Assembly (NCBI RefSeq): GCF_015354245.1
Contig: NZ_JADKYZ010000001.1
Location: forward strand, 806,001 to 870,000
Direction of reading: 5' to 3'
DNA: 64,000 nucleotides
From: Diaphorobacter caeni
GTDB taxonomy: Bacteria > Pseudomonadota > Gammaproteobacteria > Burkholderiales > Burkholderiaceae_C
The translations under genes were made by a program, and so were the position numbers. The notes below the pieces were generated by a model. It was not told the origin of the DNA. It saw only the letters and a program-made list of their open reading frames with translations, and did no database searches. Shown here in pieces: positions 39,045 through 47,313 of the stretch; position 1 is the stretch's first letter; the number at the start of each line of letters is the position of its first letter.

Positions 39045-40124
39045 TCAGTTCGCGGCGGGGGCGTCGGTCAGCTGGTAGGGCTTGAACGTGCAGACCGTGC
39101 GCCCTGCCTGCGTGTTGATGGCGTGCGCCATGGTGGCCTGCAGCGGCGCTATCTCGTTGCGTGCGAACACCATGGCGGCTTTCTCCACATCACCGAATCC
39201 GCCCGTGCTGTTGGGCAGCATGCCCATGAGCTGGGGCGGCACGCGGTGTGCGGCCAGTATGTCGTCGCGGCTGGAATTCTTGATGTTCAAGAAATCATCT
39301 TTCGCCGCCACTTCGCTGATGGGGATGAGCTGCACGCCTTTGTCCTTTCCGCCGGGCGCGTAGTAGAAGACGTTCCGAAAATTGCCGTTGCCCTTTGTGT
39401 TGGTCAACTGCTTGCGCAGCTTGTCGATGTCGTCCTGATTCTGCGCCTCGTCGGTCACATACAAGATGAAGCCCGCGTGTGCGCCGTTGGCGTAGTAGCG
39501 GCGGCGGAACAGGGTGGCACTCTCGTTCAGGATGGCTGACTGCAGCGCGCCCAGGTAGTAGGGGAGGCCGTAGATTTCCTGATGCAGGTCCGGCTCGCGC
39601 AGGTGAATGATGGAGTCGCGCGCAAACTCGTGCGGACTCTCCAGATCGTTCACCCAAAAATTGCGCGCCGGGTCAATGCCGCGGCGCATGTATTTGCCGA
39701 GACACGGGTGCAATTCAAGCAGGCCGCCTAGACGGTTGAATCGCTTTTCCAGATAGCCATTGCCCAGCACCAGATAGTCGAGCGCGAGAGCGCGGAAGGT
39801 GTCGGCGCTCAACCATTGAGACGGTACGAATGTGCTGGTCAACACGTTGACCTTGAAGCGCAGCGCGCTTTCATGGTGCGCGCCGATGCGCAGCAGGCGG
39901 GCCAGCGATGCTAGGCTAACCGGCGGCTCGTAGTAGTCGCCGTTCTCCATGCACTCCGCATATTCGAGCAAGGCAGAGCGACCGCCGATGACGGGCTCCG
40001 GCTCACCGAGTTGAAATGTGAAAGATTCGGCACGGCCGCCGCGAGTGGCCGGGCTGTCGGCATTCGGTGCTGTGGCGGTCGATGTGTGATCGAGCTTGCG
40101 GAAATGGCGTGTGCGTTTTGGCAT
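39045..40124 (-). CDS. Q: Phage portal protein (P2 gpQ)
   Basis: A 359-residue portal that forms the DNA-entry ring of the capsid. Family landmarks: FTFQLGEPEPV near the N-terminus, ALDYLVLGNGYLEKRFNR, IIHLREPDLHQEIYGLPYYLGAL, YYANGAHAGFILY and RVPPQLMGMLPNSTGGFGDVEKA. The length is close to P2 gpQ (344). ATG at 40124 gives the usual MPKR-like start; the longer frame to 40199 overlaps the terminase. It is transcribed leftward with P, as in P2. Confidence 0.94.
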   Translation of the reverse strand: MPKRTRHFRKLDHTSTATAPNADSPATRGGRAESFTFQLGEPEPVIGGRSALLEYAECMENGDYYEPPVSLASLARLLRIGAHHESALRFKVNVLTSTFVPSQWLSADTFRALALDYLVLGNGYLEKRFNRLGGLLELHPCLGKYMRRGIDPARNFWVNDLESPHEFARDSIIHLREPDLHQEIYGLPYYLGALQSAILNESATLFRRRYYANGAHAGFILYVTDEAQNQDDIDKLRKQLTNTKGNGNFRNVFYYAPGGKDKGVQLIPISEVAAKDDFLNIKNSSRDDILAAHRVPPQLMGMLPNSTGGFGDVEKAAMVFARNEIAPLQATMAHAINTQAGRTVCTFKPYQLTDAPAAN

Positions 40125-40128
40125 GGGG

Positions 40129-42030
40129 TCAATCTGAAACGGTGATGAAAGAGCGGCCGGTGCTGGTGGCCATGTCGGTGCCTGCGTCCAATGCCTCATT
40201 GCTCAGTGCATTGAGCAGTGACCACCCGAGATCCGCGTGGCCGGTGGTCTTGCTGCGGCCTGCGGAGTAGGTGACGCTTCGGCCGCTGGGGGTCAGCTCG
40301 CGCTTGATGGACATGAGGTGATTCATCAGCTCGCGCTTGTCTGCGTCGAATTCCAAGCGGCCGGACCGGATCACCTGCTGGCCCTTGAGCACCAGCATGG
40401 TCTTGCTGTCAACGCTGTAGTTGATGCCGCGTGCGCGTGGGTAGAACTTGCGCACCAGCTCATGTACGGCAGCGCCGATGCCCGTGGTGTCGATGGTGAT
40501 GTGCTCGACGTTGTAGCGCTGGGTTACCTTCTTGATGGCGTCCGCTTGAGCCTCGAAATCAGCGCCTTTGAACTGCACTGTCTCAAGCACGCGAAACGGG
40601 CCGCCAGATTTCGCTGGCGGTGCGACGACGACAAGACCGGCGCTGTCACCGGATTGGCTGGGGTCGTAGCCAATCCAGACTGGTGCATAGCCGAGCGGGC
40701 GCTGCGCGAACTGCTTGAAGTCTTTCCAGATTTCCCAGCTGTCAACCATGCAGGGCTGCAGGTCGGCCATGGGGAATACAGAGAACGAATCATCGACAAA
40801 CCCGCACATGAGCAGGTTCGCGAATTCCTCGTCTGAATATTCGAGCTGTAGCTCGGCCAGATCGAAGAGATCGCAACCGCCATTGAGCGCGTCAACGATG
40901 GTGACGATGTTGCGCCACACTCGATCCTCGCCGGTGAATCCGGTGGCGAGCTTCGCGTGTGTGATGTCCACCTCGATTTTTGATTTCTTCTTGAGGCGTT
41001 CGCCGCTCCAGAACGCATAGGCGGCATGCTGAATGCTGGATGGCGTCGAGAAATACGTCTTGCGCCATTTCTTGTGCATGGCCATGCCGCTGGCCACTTT
41101 GTTGAGGCGTTCGAAATCGGTAGTCCAAAAGAACTCATCGAAATAGAAATTGCCGTGGTAGCCCTGCGCGGTGCGCGCGTTGCTGCCGAGGAAATACAGT
41201 GTTGCGCCGTTGGCCAACACGATGGGGTCGCCCTTGAGTTCAACGCCGCACACCTCGTAGACAAAAGCCGTGATGTACTGCTTGAAAATGTGCGCTTGCG
41301 ACTTGCTGGCAGAGAGGAAAATCTGATTGCGGCCTGTCTCCAGCGCATCGATAAGCGCCTCACGCGCGAAGTACCATGTTGCGCCGATCTGCCGCGATTT
41401 CAGAATGGCGCGAGTGCGCGCGTCGCTATCACGCCACCAAAGAAGTTGGTACTTGAAAAGGCTGTCAAGAAAAGCGCTCTTGAGCTTTTCAATGTGTTCC
41501 TTGCTGAGGAAATTCTTTGCGGGTTGGCTTTTTGGCGCTGCGTTCCGGCGCTCGATGTTCGGATTCAAATCGACTTCGCGCCCGCTCTTCTCGTACTTGC
41601 CAATCCGCGCAAGCCGCTCGAGTTGACGCCCGAGCAGGTCGATTTCCTTGATGTCGCCGCCGGTCTTCTGCTCTTTCAGGATCAGGCAGACCATGCGCGC
41701 CTCAAGCGTGCATTCAACGCGGTGCGTTGGCGTTGCATCGTTCCATTTCTCGGCCTTGAGCCACCCATGCAGCGTGCCGCGCGGGATACCCAAGTGCTCG
41801 GAAATGTGCGACAGTTTCCACCCTTGCCAATACAGCCCGCGTGCATCGCGCCGCTTGCCTGCGCCGCCATCATTCACCGGGCTGGTGTCGCCCTTCGGTA
41901 GGCCGTTGTACTGGCTCACCACCTGGTCATGCAATGCGGCGGCCTGCCGGGCCATCGTTGTTTTTGATGGCTTGGCCTTGATGCGTTGAGCGGTGGGCGC
42001 GGCGGTGTCCTGCGCGACTTGCTTTGTCAT
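40129..42030 (-). CDS. P: Terminase large subunit (P2 gpP)
   Basis: The packaging ATPase of the phage terminase, about 633 residues (P2 gpP 590). An N-terminal helix-turn-helix (WKLSHISEHLGIPRGTLHGWL, about 70-92) is followed by the ATPase with Walker A-like SRQIGATWY and Walker B-like FYFDEFFW. A nuclease region contains GYDPSQSGD. ATG at 42030 is chosen; an in-frame TTG at 42069 adds 13 residues with no ribosome binding site. It is the first gene of the leftward late operon, four bases before Q. Confidence 0.93.
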   Translation of the reverse strand: MTKQVAQDTAAPTAQRIKAKPSKTTMARQAAALHDQVVSQYNGLPKGDTSPVNDGGAGKRRDARGLYWQGWKLSHISEHLGIPRGTLHGWLKAEKWNDATPTHRVECTLEARMVCLILKEQKTGGDIKEIDLLGRQLERLARIGKYEKSGREVDLNPNIERRNAAPKSQPAKNFLSKEHIEKLKSAFLDSLFKYQLLWWRDSDARTRAILKSRQIGATWYFAREALIDALETGRNQIFLSASKSQAHIFKQYITAFVYEVCGVELKGDPIVLANGATLYFLGSNARTAQGYHGNFYFDEFFWTTDFERLNKVASGMAMHKKWRKTYFSTPSSIQHAAYAFWSGERLKKKSKIEVDITHAKLATGFTGEDRVWRNIVTIVDALNGGCDLFDLAELQLEYSDEEFANLLMCGFVDDSFSVFPMADLQPCMVDSWEIWKDFKQFAQRPLGYAPVWIGYDPSQSGDSAGLVVVAPPAKSGGPFRVLETVQFKGADFEAQADAIKKVTQRYNVEHITIDTTGIGAAVHELVRKFYPRARGINYSVDSKTMLVLKGQQVIRSGRLEFDADKRELMNHLMSIKRELTPSGRSVTYSAGRSKTTGHADLGWSLLNALSNEALDAGTDMATSTGRSFITVSD

Positions 42031-42077
42031 GCTTGCCAGTGTCTGCCGCGCGCGCGCGGAAATCGACAACGAAAAAA

Positions 42078-42096
42078 TGTGATGTGCGCAGCCACA
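42078..42096 (+). promoter_or_regulatory. Ogr-type late activator box, O operon
   Basis: TGTGATGTGCGCAGCCACA has the TGT-N13-ACA form. It shares 21 identical bases, including both flanks, with the box at 48299-48317. Its centre lies about 85 bp before gene O, which allows a start site near 42142 if activation occurs at -55 as in P2. Confidence 0.65.
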
Positions 42097-42142
42097 GTGC
42101 GCGCCAATTGCAGCGCGCGGGCCATCTGCGGAACATAGGCGG

Positions 42143-42161
42143 TGTCAACTTTCAACACACA
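42143..42161 (-). promoter_or_regulatory. Ogr-type late activator box, P operon
   Basis: TGTCAACTTTCAACACACA has the same TGT-N13-ACA form and length as the other boxes but a different core. It lies 113-131 bp upstream of the terminase start on the leftward side, where the P-Q late promoter is expected. It is the weakest of the four by sequence. Confidence 0.5.
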
Positions 42162-42172
42162 CCGAGCCGCAT

Positions 42173-43003
42173 ATGCCTACTAAATTTTTCCGCGTTGCAA
42201 CCGAAGGCGCGACCACCGATGGCCGCGAGATTCAGCGCGCATGGATCGAGCAGATGGCCAAGAACTACAAGCCCGACACATACGGCGCTCGTGTGTGGCT
42301 GGAGCACATCCGAGGCACTACGCCGGATAGCTCTTTCGCTGCGCTGGGCGACGTGCTCGCGTTGGAGGCCCGCACGGTCGAAGACGGCAAGATTGCTTTG
42401 TTCGCGCAAATCGAAGCACTGCCCAGCCTCGTGGCCATGAACAAGGCCAAGCAGAAGATCTATTCCAGCATCGAAATCGATCCGAATTTCGCAAAGACCG
42501 GCGAGGCCTACATGGTTGGTCTGGCGGTGACTGATTCGCCCGCGAGCATCGGCACGGAAGTGCTCAAGTTCGCAGCGCAGAACCCGGCAGCTAGCCCGTT
42601 CGCATCCAAGAAAACAAAGCCTGAATCGCTCTTCTCTGTCGGCGTTGAGTCCGATCTGGGAATGAGCGATGACGCGGATGGCATTGCGCATGTGCTTCTG
42701 AGCAAGTTCGGCGCACTGCTTGAATCTTTCCGCTCCACGGCGCAGACCAAGGAAAAGATCGAAGCGCCAAATGCGCTCGCGGTCAAGACGCTGGAACTCA
42801 TGGGCGCGGCAGATGCAGCGTTGAAGCATCAGGCTGGCGAAGTCGTCGCGTTGAACAAAAAGTGCGCAGATCAAGACGCCGAGCTGCAGAAGCTGCGCGG
42901 CGATTTCAAGGCGCTGACCGAAAAGCTCAGCACGCAAGACGGCAACCCGAGCAAGCGCCCTGCAGCTACCGGCAATGAAGGCGCAGCGAAAGCTGACTGC
43001 TGA
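42173..43003 (+). CDS. O: Capsid scaffolding protein / protease (P2 gpO)
   Basis: A 276-residue scaffold with an N-terminal serine protease and a C-terminal scaffold helix. It has KFFRVATEGATTDGREIQ, WLEHIRG (with the expected catalytic His), and KIYSSIEIDPNF (with the expected Ser). A coiled-coil end (about 225-260) follows. P2 gpO is 284 residues. It directs assembly and cleaves itself and the capsid protein. Confidence 0.93.
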   Translation: MPTKFFRVATEGATTDGREIQRAWIEQMAKNYKPDTYGARVWLEHIRGTTPDSSFAALGDVLALEARTVEDGKIALFAQIEALPSLVAMNKAKQKIYSSIEIDPNFAKTGEAYMVGLAVTDSPASIGTEVLKFAAQNPAASPFASKKTKPESLFSVGVESDLGMSDDADGIAHVLLSKFGALLESFRSTAQTKEKIEAPNALAVKTLELMGAADAALKHQAGEVVALNKKCADQDAELQKLRGDFKALTEKLSTQDGNPSKRPAATGNEGAAKADC

Positions 43004-43055
43004 AAGAGCCGCTGTTTAGCGACCAACGAAAACCATTCTCAAGAGGATAGAGGAC

Positions 43056-44084
43056 ATGAAGAACGAAACCCGAAAGCTGTTCAATCAGTATCTGGATGAT
43101 CAGGCCAAGCTGAACGGAATTGCTGATGCGACAGTGAAATTCGCCATCGAGCCATCGGTGCAGCAGCGTCTTGAAAAGCGCATTCAGGACACGAGCGAGT
43201 TCTTGAAGGCTATTACCATCGCGCCAGTCGATGAACTCATGGGTGAAAAGCTCGGCATTGGTGTGACAGGGCCGATTGCCAGTCGCACCAATACGTCGGG
43301 GGACCTGCGGCGCAAGACGCGGGACATGAAGGACATGGATAGCCGTGGCTATCTGTGCGCGCAGACCAACTACGACACACATATCCGCTATCAGGCGCTG
43401 GATATGTGGGCGAAGTTCGGAAACCAATTTCAACTGCTGCTGTCGCAGGCCATTCAGGAACGGTGCGCGCTGGATCGCATCATGATCGGATTCAACGGGG
43501 TGAGCGTTGCCGAGACGACTAACCCGGCAGCTAATCCGCTGCTGGAAGATGTGAACAAGGGCTGGTTCCAGTACGCGCGAGAAGTGGCGCCAGAGCGGGT
43601 TTTGGACGGATCGACCGGCACGAAAACGGCGGGTAAGGTCATCGTCGGCGCAGGTGCTGGTGCAGATTACAAAAATCTGGATGCGCTGGTGTATGACGCC
43701 ATCAATAACCAGATTGCGCCATGGCATCGCGGTGCAAAGGATATGGTGGTGGTTGTCGGTCGTGGACTGTTGCACGCAAAGATGTTCCCGTTGGTCAACG
43801 AAATTTCCACGCCTTCGGAAATTCTGGCCGCCGATGTCATCCGCAGTCAGACGCGCATGGGCACTCTGCCGGCCGTGGCGGTTCCGTTTGTTCCGGACGG
43901 CAAGTTGGGTATCACTAGTTTGAAGAATCTGGCCGTCTACTGGCAAGACGGTTCGCGCCGCCGTCATGTCAAGGAAGCACCAGAGGCTGACCGCATCGAG
44001 ACATACGAGAGCAGCAATGACGCTTTCGTGATCGAAGACCTGAGTAAGTTCTGCCTGATCGAAAACATCGAGCTGCAGGAATAA
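43056..44084 (+). CDS. N: Major capsid protein (P2 gpN)
   Basis: The HK97-fold major capsid protein, 342 residues (P2 gpN 357). It opens KNETRKLFNQYLDDQAKLNG and contains GTKTAGKVIVGAGAG-like sequence, then KDMVVVVGRGLLHAKMFPLVN, and ends with YESSNDAFVIEDLSKFCLIENIEL. In P2 the first ~31 residues are cleaved by gpO. A strong hairpin follows the stop. Confidence 0.94.
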   Translation: MKNETRKLFNQYLDDQAKLNGIADATVKFAIEPSVQQRLEKRIQDTSEFLKAITIAPVDELMGEKLGIGVTGPIASRTNTSGDLRRKTRDMKDMDSRGYLCAQTNYDTHIRYQALDMWAKFGNQFQLLLSQAIQERCALDRIMIGFNGVSVAETTNPAANPLLEDVNKGWFQYAREVAPERVLDGSTGTKTAGKVIVGAGAGADYKNLDALVYDAINNQIAPWHRGAKDMVVVVGRGLLHAKMFPLVNEISTPSEILAADVIRSQTRMGTLPAVAVPFVPDGKLGITSLKNLAVYWQDGSRRRHVKEAPEADRIETYESSNDAFVIEDLSKFCLIENIELQE

Positions 44085-44100
44085 GCCAGACGACAGGCGG

Positions 44101-44127
44101 ATAGCGGCCTAAAAAATGGGCCGCTAT
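44101..44127 (+). terminator. Hairpin between N and M
   Basis: ATAGCGGCC and GGCCGCTAT form a perfect 9-bp stem with loop TAAAAAATG, followed by only TTTG. It may slow transcription or protect the 3' end of the abundant capsid message instead of stopping all transcripts, since M, L and X continue in the same operon. Confidence 0.55.
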
Positions 44128-44164
44128 TTGCCGGTCATGCATCAAACAAGCGGGGAACTTCAAC

Positions 44165-44863
44165 ATGCCACAAACACCGGCGCAGCGCAGCTATTTGCAC
44201 AAGCTCGCGGCCAAGCAACAGGCGCAGGCCGACGCCGCCAACGTCCACGGCGAGACGGTGGGCGAGGCCTTTGAGCTGATGATGATGCAGCTCCATCAGC
44301 ATCGCCGCGACCTCAAGGAAATCAAATCGATTGAGGCCAAGGTGGAAGCCAAGCGCACGCTGCTTCCGCTGTATGACGCTTATGTCGATGGCGTGCTGCA
44401 GGCGCGGCCGGGCACTCAGGATCAGGTGGTGGCTTATGCCATGGTCTGGAGTCTGGATGCGGGTCTGTACACGCGCGGCATCGACATTGCCGAGTACATG
44501 CTGGCCACCGGCGTGAATCCGCCTGACGACTACAGGCGCAACGTGGCCACGATCTTGCAAGACGAAATTTCCACCGCCGTGTGCGACGGAAAGCTCGCGG
44601 GCGATGAGGCCATGCAGACAATCCGCCGCGTCATGGAAATGACCGCAACGGCGGACACGCCGGACCAGCCGAAGGCACGGCTGTGTAAGGCGGCGGGTTG
44701 GGCCCTGCTGGGCAAGACCAGCACCAGCGATGCCGACATCGCCAAGCTGTCTGCCGACGTGTGCGAGCAGGCGCTGCCGTACCTGCAGCGAGCCATCGAG
44801 CTGGACAAGCTCGCGGGCGTGAAAAAAGACATTGAGCGATTGGAGCGTCGGGTCAAGAAATAG
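44165..44863 (+). CDS. M: Terminase small subunit (P2 gpM)
   Basis: The terminase endonuclease/small subunit, 232 residues (P2 gpM 247). The N-terminus MPQTPAQRSYLHKLAAKQQAQA is typical of the gpM family. The middle contains the YDAYVDGVL and DQVVAYAMVWSLDAGLYTRGIDIAEYML helices. It recognises and cuts cos with gpP. A 126-bp gap with a long inverted repeat separates it from L. Confidence 0.92.
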   Translation: MPQTPAQRSYLHKLAAKQQAQADAANVHGETVGEAFELMMMQLHQHRRDLKEIKSIEAKVEAKRTLLPLYDAYVDGVLQARPGTQDQVVAYAMVWSLDAGLYTRGIDIAEYMLATGVNPPDDYRRNVATILQDEISTAVCDGKLAGDEAMQTIRRVMEMTATADTPDQPKARLCKAAGWALLGKTSTSDADIAKLSADVCEQALPYLQRAIELDKLAGVKKDIERLERRVKK

Positions 44864-44901
44864 CCCGAGCCAGTCGCTCGAAACCGAGCGTACCCCGCGC
44901 C

Positions 44902-44962
44902 GTGGCGGCCCCTGGGCAGGCAGCATTGATTTGCATATGCCGACGCCCAGGGCCACCGCCAC
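44902..44962. promoter_or_regulatory. Long imperfect inverted repeat between M and L
   Basis: GTGGCGG-CC-CCTGGGC faces GCCCAGG-GCCA-CCGCCAC across a 27-base loop, giving two 7-bp stem blocks separated by an internal loop. It ends 27 bases before the L start. It has no T-run, so RNA processing or translation control is more likely than termination. Confidence 0.45.
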
Positions 44963-44989
44963 ACCTACACCGTTCTGGAAGAAGGCCCC

Positions 44990-45487
44990 ATGTCATTCGT
45001 TGCACCGCATGTGAATCCACCGCTCAAGCAGGACGAGGGCGTGGTGGGGAATGACGGATTTTTCCCGGACATCGATTGCGAACGTCTGCGAGACGACTCG
45101 CGCATTGAAACCACGGTGACACCGCCGCGCCTGCGCGAGGCAATCGAGGCCGCCATGTGGGCCATCAACGCCGAGTTGCGGGACTGGCGCGAGCTGCAGG
45201 AGTCGCAGGGCTATGCGACGTTGGGCGACGTGCCCGCCACCATCATCGGCACGGGCTCGGAGCTGGAAAGCACGCGCGTCAAACAGTACCGGCACGCCAT
45301 CAAGTGGCATGTGCTGGCGGAAACCGCCGAGGTGGCGCGCGACATGGCCACGTTGCCGCAGGGCGCGGGGAAAGAGGCGCGCGTGACAAGTGGCGTCGAG
45401 GTTCGCGTGTCTGGATTCTTGAAACGGCTGCGCTGGGCCATAGCCGACGTGCAAAGCCGCTCGCGCGTGATCGCGGAATTGATATGA
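44990..45487 (+). CDS. L: Head completion/stabilisation protein (P2 gpL)
   Basis: A 165-residue protein that seals the filled head (P2 gpL 169). It begins MSFVAPHVNPPLKQDEG, then GFFPDIDCERLRDDSRIETTVTP and the helical AIEAAMWAINAELRDWR, all family features. GAAGG precedes the ATG. Its stop overlaps the X start by ATGA. Confidence 0.92.
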   Translation: MSFVAPHVNPPLKQDEGVVGNDGFFPDIDCERLRDDSRIETTVTPPRLREAIEAAMWAINAELRDWRELQESQGYATLGDVPATIIGTGSELESTRVKQYRHAIKWHVLAETAEVARDMATLPQGAGKEARVTSGVEVRVSGFLKRLRWAIADVQSRSRVIAELI

Positions 45488-45711
45488 GCGAGGTCACCAG
45501 CACCGGGAGCGCCACCGTCCGCGCGCATCAGCACGAGGTGCTTGATGCGCTGCTGCTGCGCACGCTGGGCAAGACGGCGGGGAATTTGGAGGCCACGCTC
45601 GAAGCCAATCCGGGTTTGGCCAAGCTCGCGGCCGATCTGCCAGAGGGGCACCCTGTGCGGGTGGTGGAGTCGGCAGAGCCGGTGCAAGAGCGCGTTTATC
45701 TGTGGGACTGA
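45484..45711 (+). CDS. X: Tail protein X (P2 gpX)
   Basis: A 75-residue tail protein with a LysM-like fold (P2 gpX 67). The pattern VRAHQHEVLDALLLRTLGKT, then EANPGLAKLAADLPEGHPV, and a terminal VYLWD matches the gpX family. It is coupled to L by an ATGA overlap. Longer readings of this frame starting upstream are antisense-like extensions inside L and are rejected. Confidence 0.9.
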   Translation: MSEVTSTGSATVRAHQHEVLDALLLRTLGKTAGNLEATLEANPGLAKLAADLPEGHPVRVVESAEPVQERVYLWD

Positions 45712-45715
45712 AAGC

Positions 45716-45922
45716 ATGAGCAAAGAAATGATCAGGGATATTGCAGTGGAAAGCGCCAAAGCCTCGCCGCCGGTTGCCGTGGTCACCACATCGGTGGCTC
45801 AAGGCTGGTCGATAAATGCAACGGTCGGAACGCTGACCATCGTTTATCTACTGCTGCAGATCGGGTGGTTGCTGTACCGCTGGCGCAAGGCCGCGCAGGG
45901 CACGCCGGTGAAGGGCGAGTAA
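45716..45922 (+). CDS. Phage holin
   Basis: A 68-residue protein with one clear hydrophobic segment (TVGTLTIVYLLLQIGWLLYRW, about 37-57) followed by a short basic tail. The opening MSKEMIRDIAVESAKASPPVAV matches holins of Burkholderiales phages as I know them. It would form membrane lesions that trigger lysis timing. It sits just before the endolysin, its stop overlapping the endolysin start (TAATG). Confidence 0.85.
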   Translation: MSKEMIRDIAVESAKASPPVAVVTTSVAQGWSINATVGTLTIVYLLLQIGWLLYRWRKAAQGTPVKGE

Positions 45923-46461
45923 TGGACCAGATGCGGCAATCAGTTGTTCGCGTAGCTGTCGCGGCGCTCACGTTGTCGGCGGCCGGGTTTGGTGCTTGGA
46001 AGGTCAACGAAGGTTTCAGCGAAGTCCCATACGTGCCGACCAAGGGCGATGTGCCGACGATTGGCCACGGCTCCACCCGCTACGAAGACGGCACGCCGGT
46101 GCGCATGACCGATCCGCCGATCACGCGTGCGCGTGCTTCGCAGCTCGCGCGCGGGCTGGCCGCAGAGGACGAAAAACGCCTCATCAAGTCGCTGCCGGGC
46201 GTCATGATGCTGCCGGGCGAATTCGATCTGTACATGGATTTTCTCGGCCAGTTTGGTTATGGAAACTGGACCAAGCCGCAGAGCCCGCGCACGTGGCTGC
46301 TGCGTGGTGACTACGTGGGCGCGTGCCAGGCGCTGGAGGCGTGGCGCTTTCAGGCGGGCCGTGATTGCCGCTTGCCGGTGAACTGGGGGCCGCAAGGCTG
46401 CAAAGGGGTGTGGCTGCGGCAGGAGCGACGCATCGCCGCATGCATGGAGATGCAGAAATGA
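45922..46461 (+). CDS. SAR endolysin, GH24 lysozyme type
   Basis: A 179-residue muramidase that cuts peptidoglycan. An N-terminal weakly hydrophobic segment rich in Ala/Gly (VAVAALTLSAAGFGAW) looks like a signal-arrest-release domain. The catalytic Glu is in NEGFSEVPY, and the TIGHGST motif follows after PTKGDVP; the usual Asp between them is not in its canonical place. Cysteines near the end (GACQ, DCR, GCK, AACM) may regulate release. It overlaps the holin and the next lipoprotein gene. Confidence 0.88.
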   Translation: MDQMRQSVVRVAVAALTLSAAGFGAWKVNEGFSEVPYVPTKGDVPTIGHGSTRYEDGTPVRMTDPPITRARASQLARGLAAEDEKRLIKSLPGVMMLPGEFDLYMDFLGQFGYGNWTKPQSPRTWLLRGDYVGACQALEAWRFQAGRDCRLPVNWGPQGCKGVWLRQERRIAACMEMQK

Positions 46462-46724
46462 AGCATCAGATTGTGCGAATCGCGATCATTGCCGCGCTGG
46501 TTGGTTTGACAGGATGCGTTGTGGTGCCCGCAAAAACGGCGGCCAATACGTGCCGCATGCTGGACATTGCGCTCGATGAGGCGGACATGGCCGCCGCCTG
46601 GTACGTCAACGCGGGCGAGGTGCTGGAGAAATGCGGCGCTCGTGATGCGCGCGAGCGTGCCGAGTTTCGTGCATGCATGAAAGAGCGGCGGGACGATGAC
46701 ACGAGTATTTGCCATGACATGTAA
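46458..46724 (+). CDS. Phage lipoprotein in the lysis cassette
   Basis: An 88-residue protein with a lipoprotein signal, IIAALVGLTGC (Cys21), and four further cysteines. It is coupled to the endolysin by ATGA and overlaps Rz by 29 bases. Function unknown; a role in lysis control or superinfection exclusion is possible. It is distinct from Rz1, which is nested in Rz. Confidence 0.75.
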   Translation: MKHQIVRIAIIAALVGLTGCVVVPAKTAANTCRMLDIALDEADMAAAWYVNAGEVLEKCGARDARERAEFRACMKERRDDDTSICHDM

Positions 46725-47313
46725 ACCACGGCAGCGCGGCGCGCTCGATGTGACCATCATCCTTTGCGCTTGCCTTGCGCTCGCGGCGTGGGTGTTCTAC
46801 GCGTGGGCCGAAGGGCAGGGCTATGACCGCGCCATGGTGGCGGTGGGCAAGAGGGAGAAGGCTCAGGGCGAGGCCAATGAAACGGAACGCCAGCGCCAGA
46901 TCCGCGAGGCCGAAGACAGCAAGAAACGGCAGCGCGCTGAAACAGACCTATTGACCAAGCAACTGAAAGAGGCAAAAGACCATGCGAAAACTCTGCAGGC
47001 CGAGCGTGATCGCGCTTTGCGCGCTGGCACTCGGCGCGTGTCAATCAGGGCCGCCGCTTGCGTGCCCGCCGTCGTACCAACTGGCGACGCCGCCAAGTCT
47101 GGAGCCGCTGGGCCTCAAGAAGCGCGCGCCGAACTTGTCGGATCGGATGCAGCGGATATTTACGCCGTCACCGACGACGGAGACGATGCAATTCGAGAGC
47201 TCAATATCTGCATCGACCGATACAACGGCGCTGCCGCAGAAATCGAGCGCTACAAAGCCAGATTGAAGGGGGATCAGCATGTGGAAGCTGCAGAGTCTGC
47301 GGGCGCTCATTGA
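46696..47313 (+). CDS. Rz: i-spanin Rz
   Basis: A 205-residue inner-membrane spanin. A membrane segment (LDVTIILCACLALAAWVFYAW, about 18-37) is followed by a long coiled coil (GKREKAQGEANETERQRQIR to about residue 105). It pairs with the Rz1 lipoprotein encoded inside it to fuse inner and outer membranes at lysis. A start at 46714 is also possible. The C-terminal part is needed for the overlapping Rz1 frame. Confidence 0.87.
   Translation: MTRVFAMTCKPRQRGALDVTIILCACLALAAWVFYAWAEGQGYDRAMVAVGKREKAQGEANETERQRQIREAEDSKKRQRAETDLLTKQLKEAKDHAKTLQAERDRALRAGTRRVSIRAAACVPAVVPTGDAAKSGAAGPQEARAELVGSDAADIYAVTDDGDDAIRELNICIDRYNGAAAEIERYKARLKGDQHVEAAESAGAH
46982..47266 (+). CDS. Rz1: o-spanin Rz1, nested in Rz
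   Basis: A 94-residue outer-membrane lipoprotein read in the +1 frame wholly within Rz. The lipobox IALCALALGAC places the lipidated Cys at residue 20, followed by the Pro-rich stretch GPPLACPPSYQLATPPSLEPL typical of Rz1. Nested Rz/Rz1 is a known arrangement in many phages, including lambda. Confidence 0.85.
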   Translation: MRKLCRPSVIALCALALGACQSGPPLACPPSYQLATPPSLEPLGLKKRAPNLSDRMQRIFTPSPTTETMQFESSISASTDTTALPQKSSATKPD

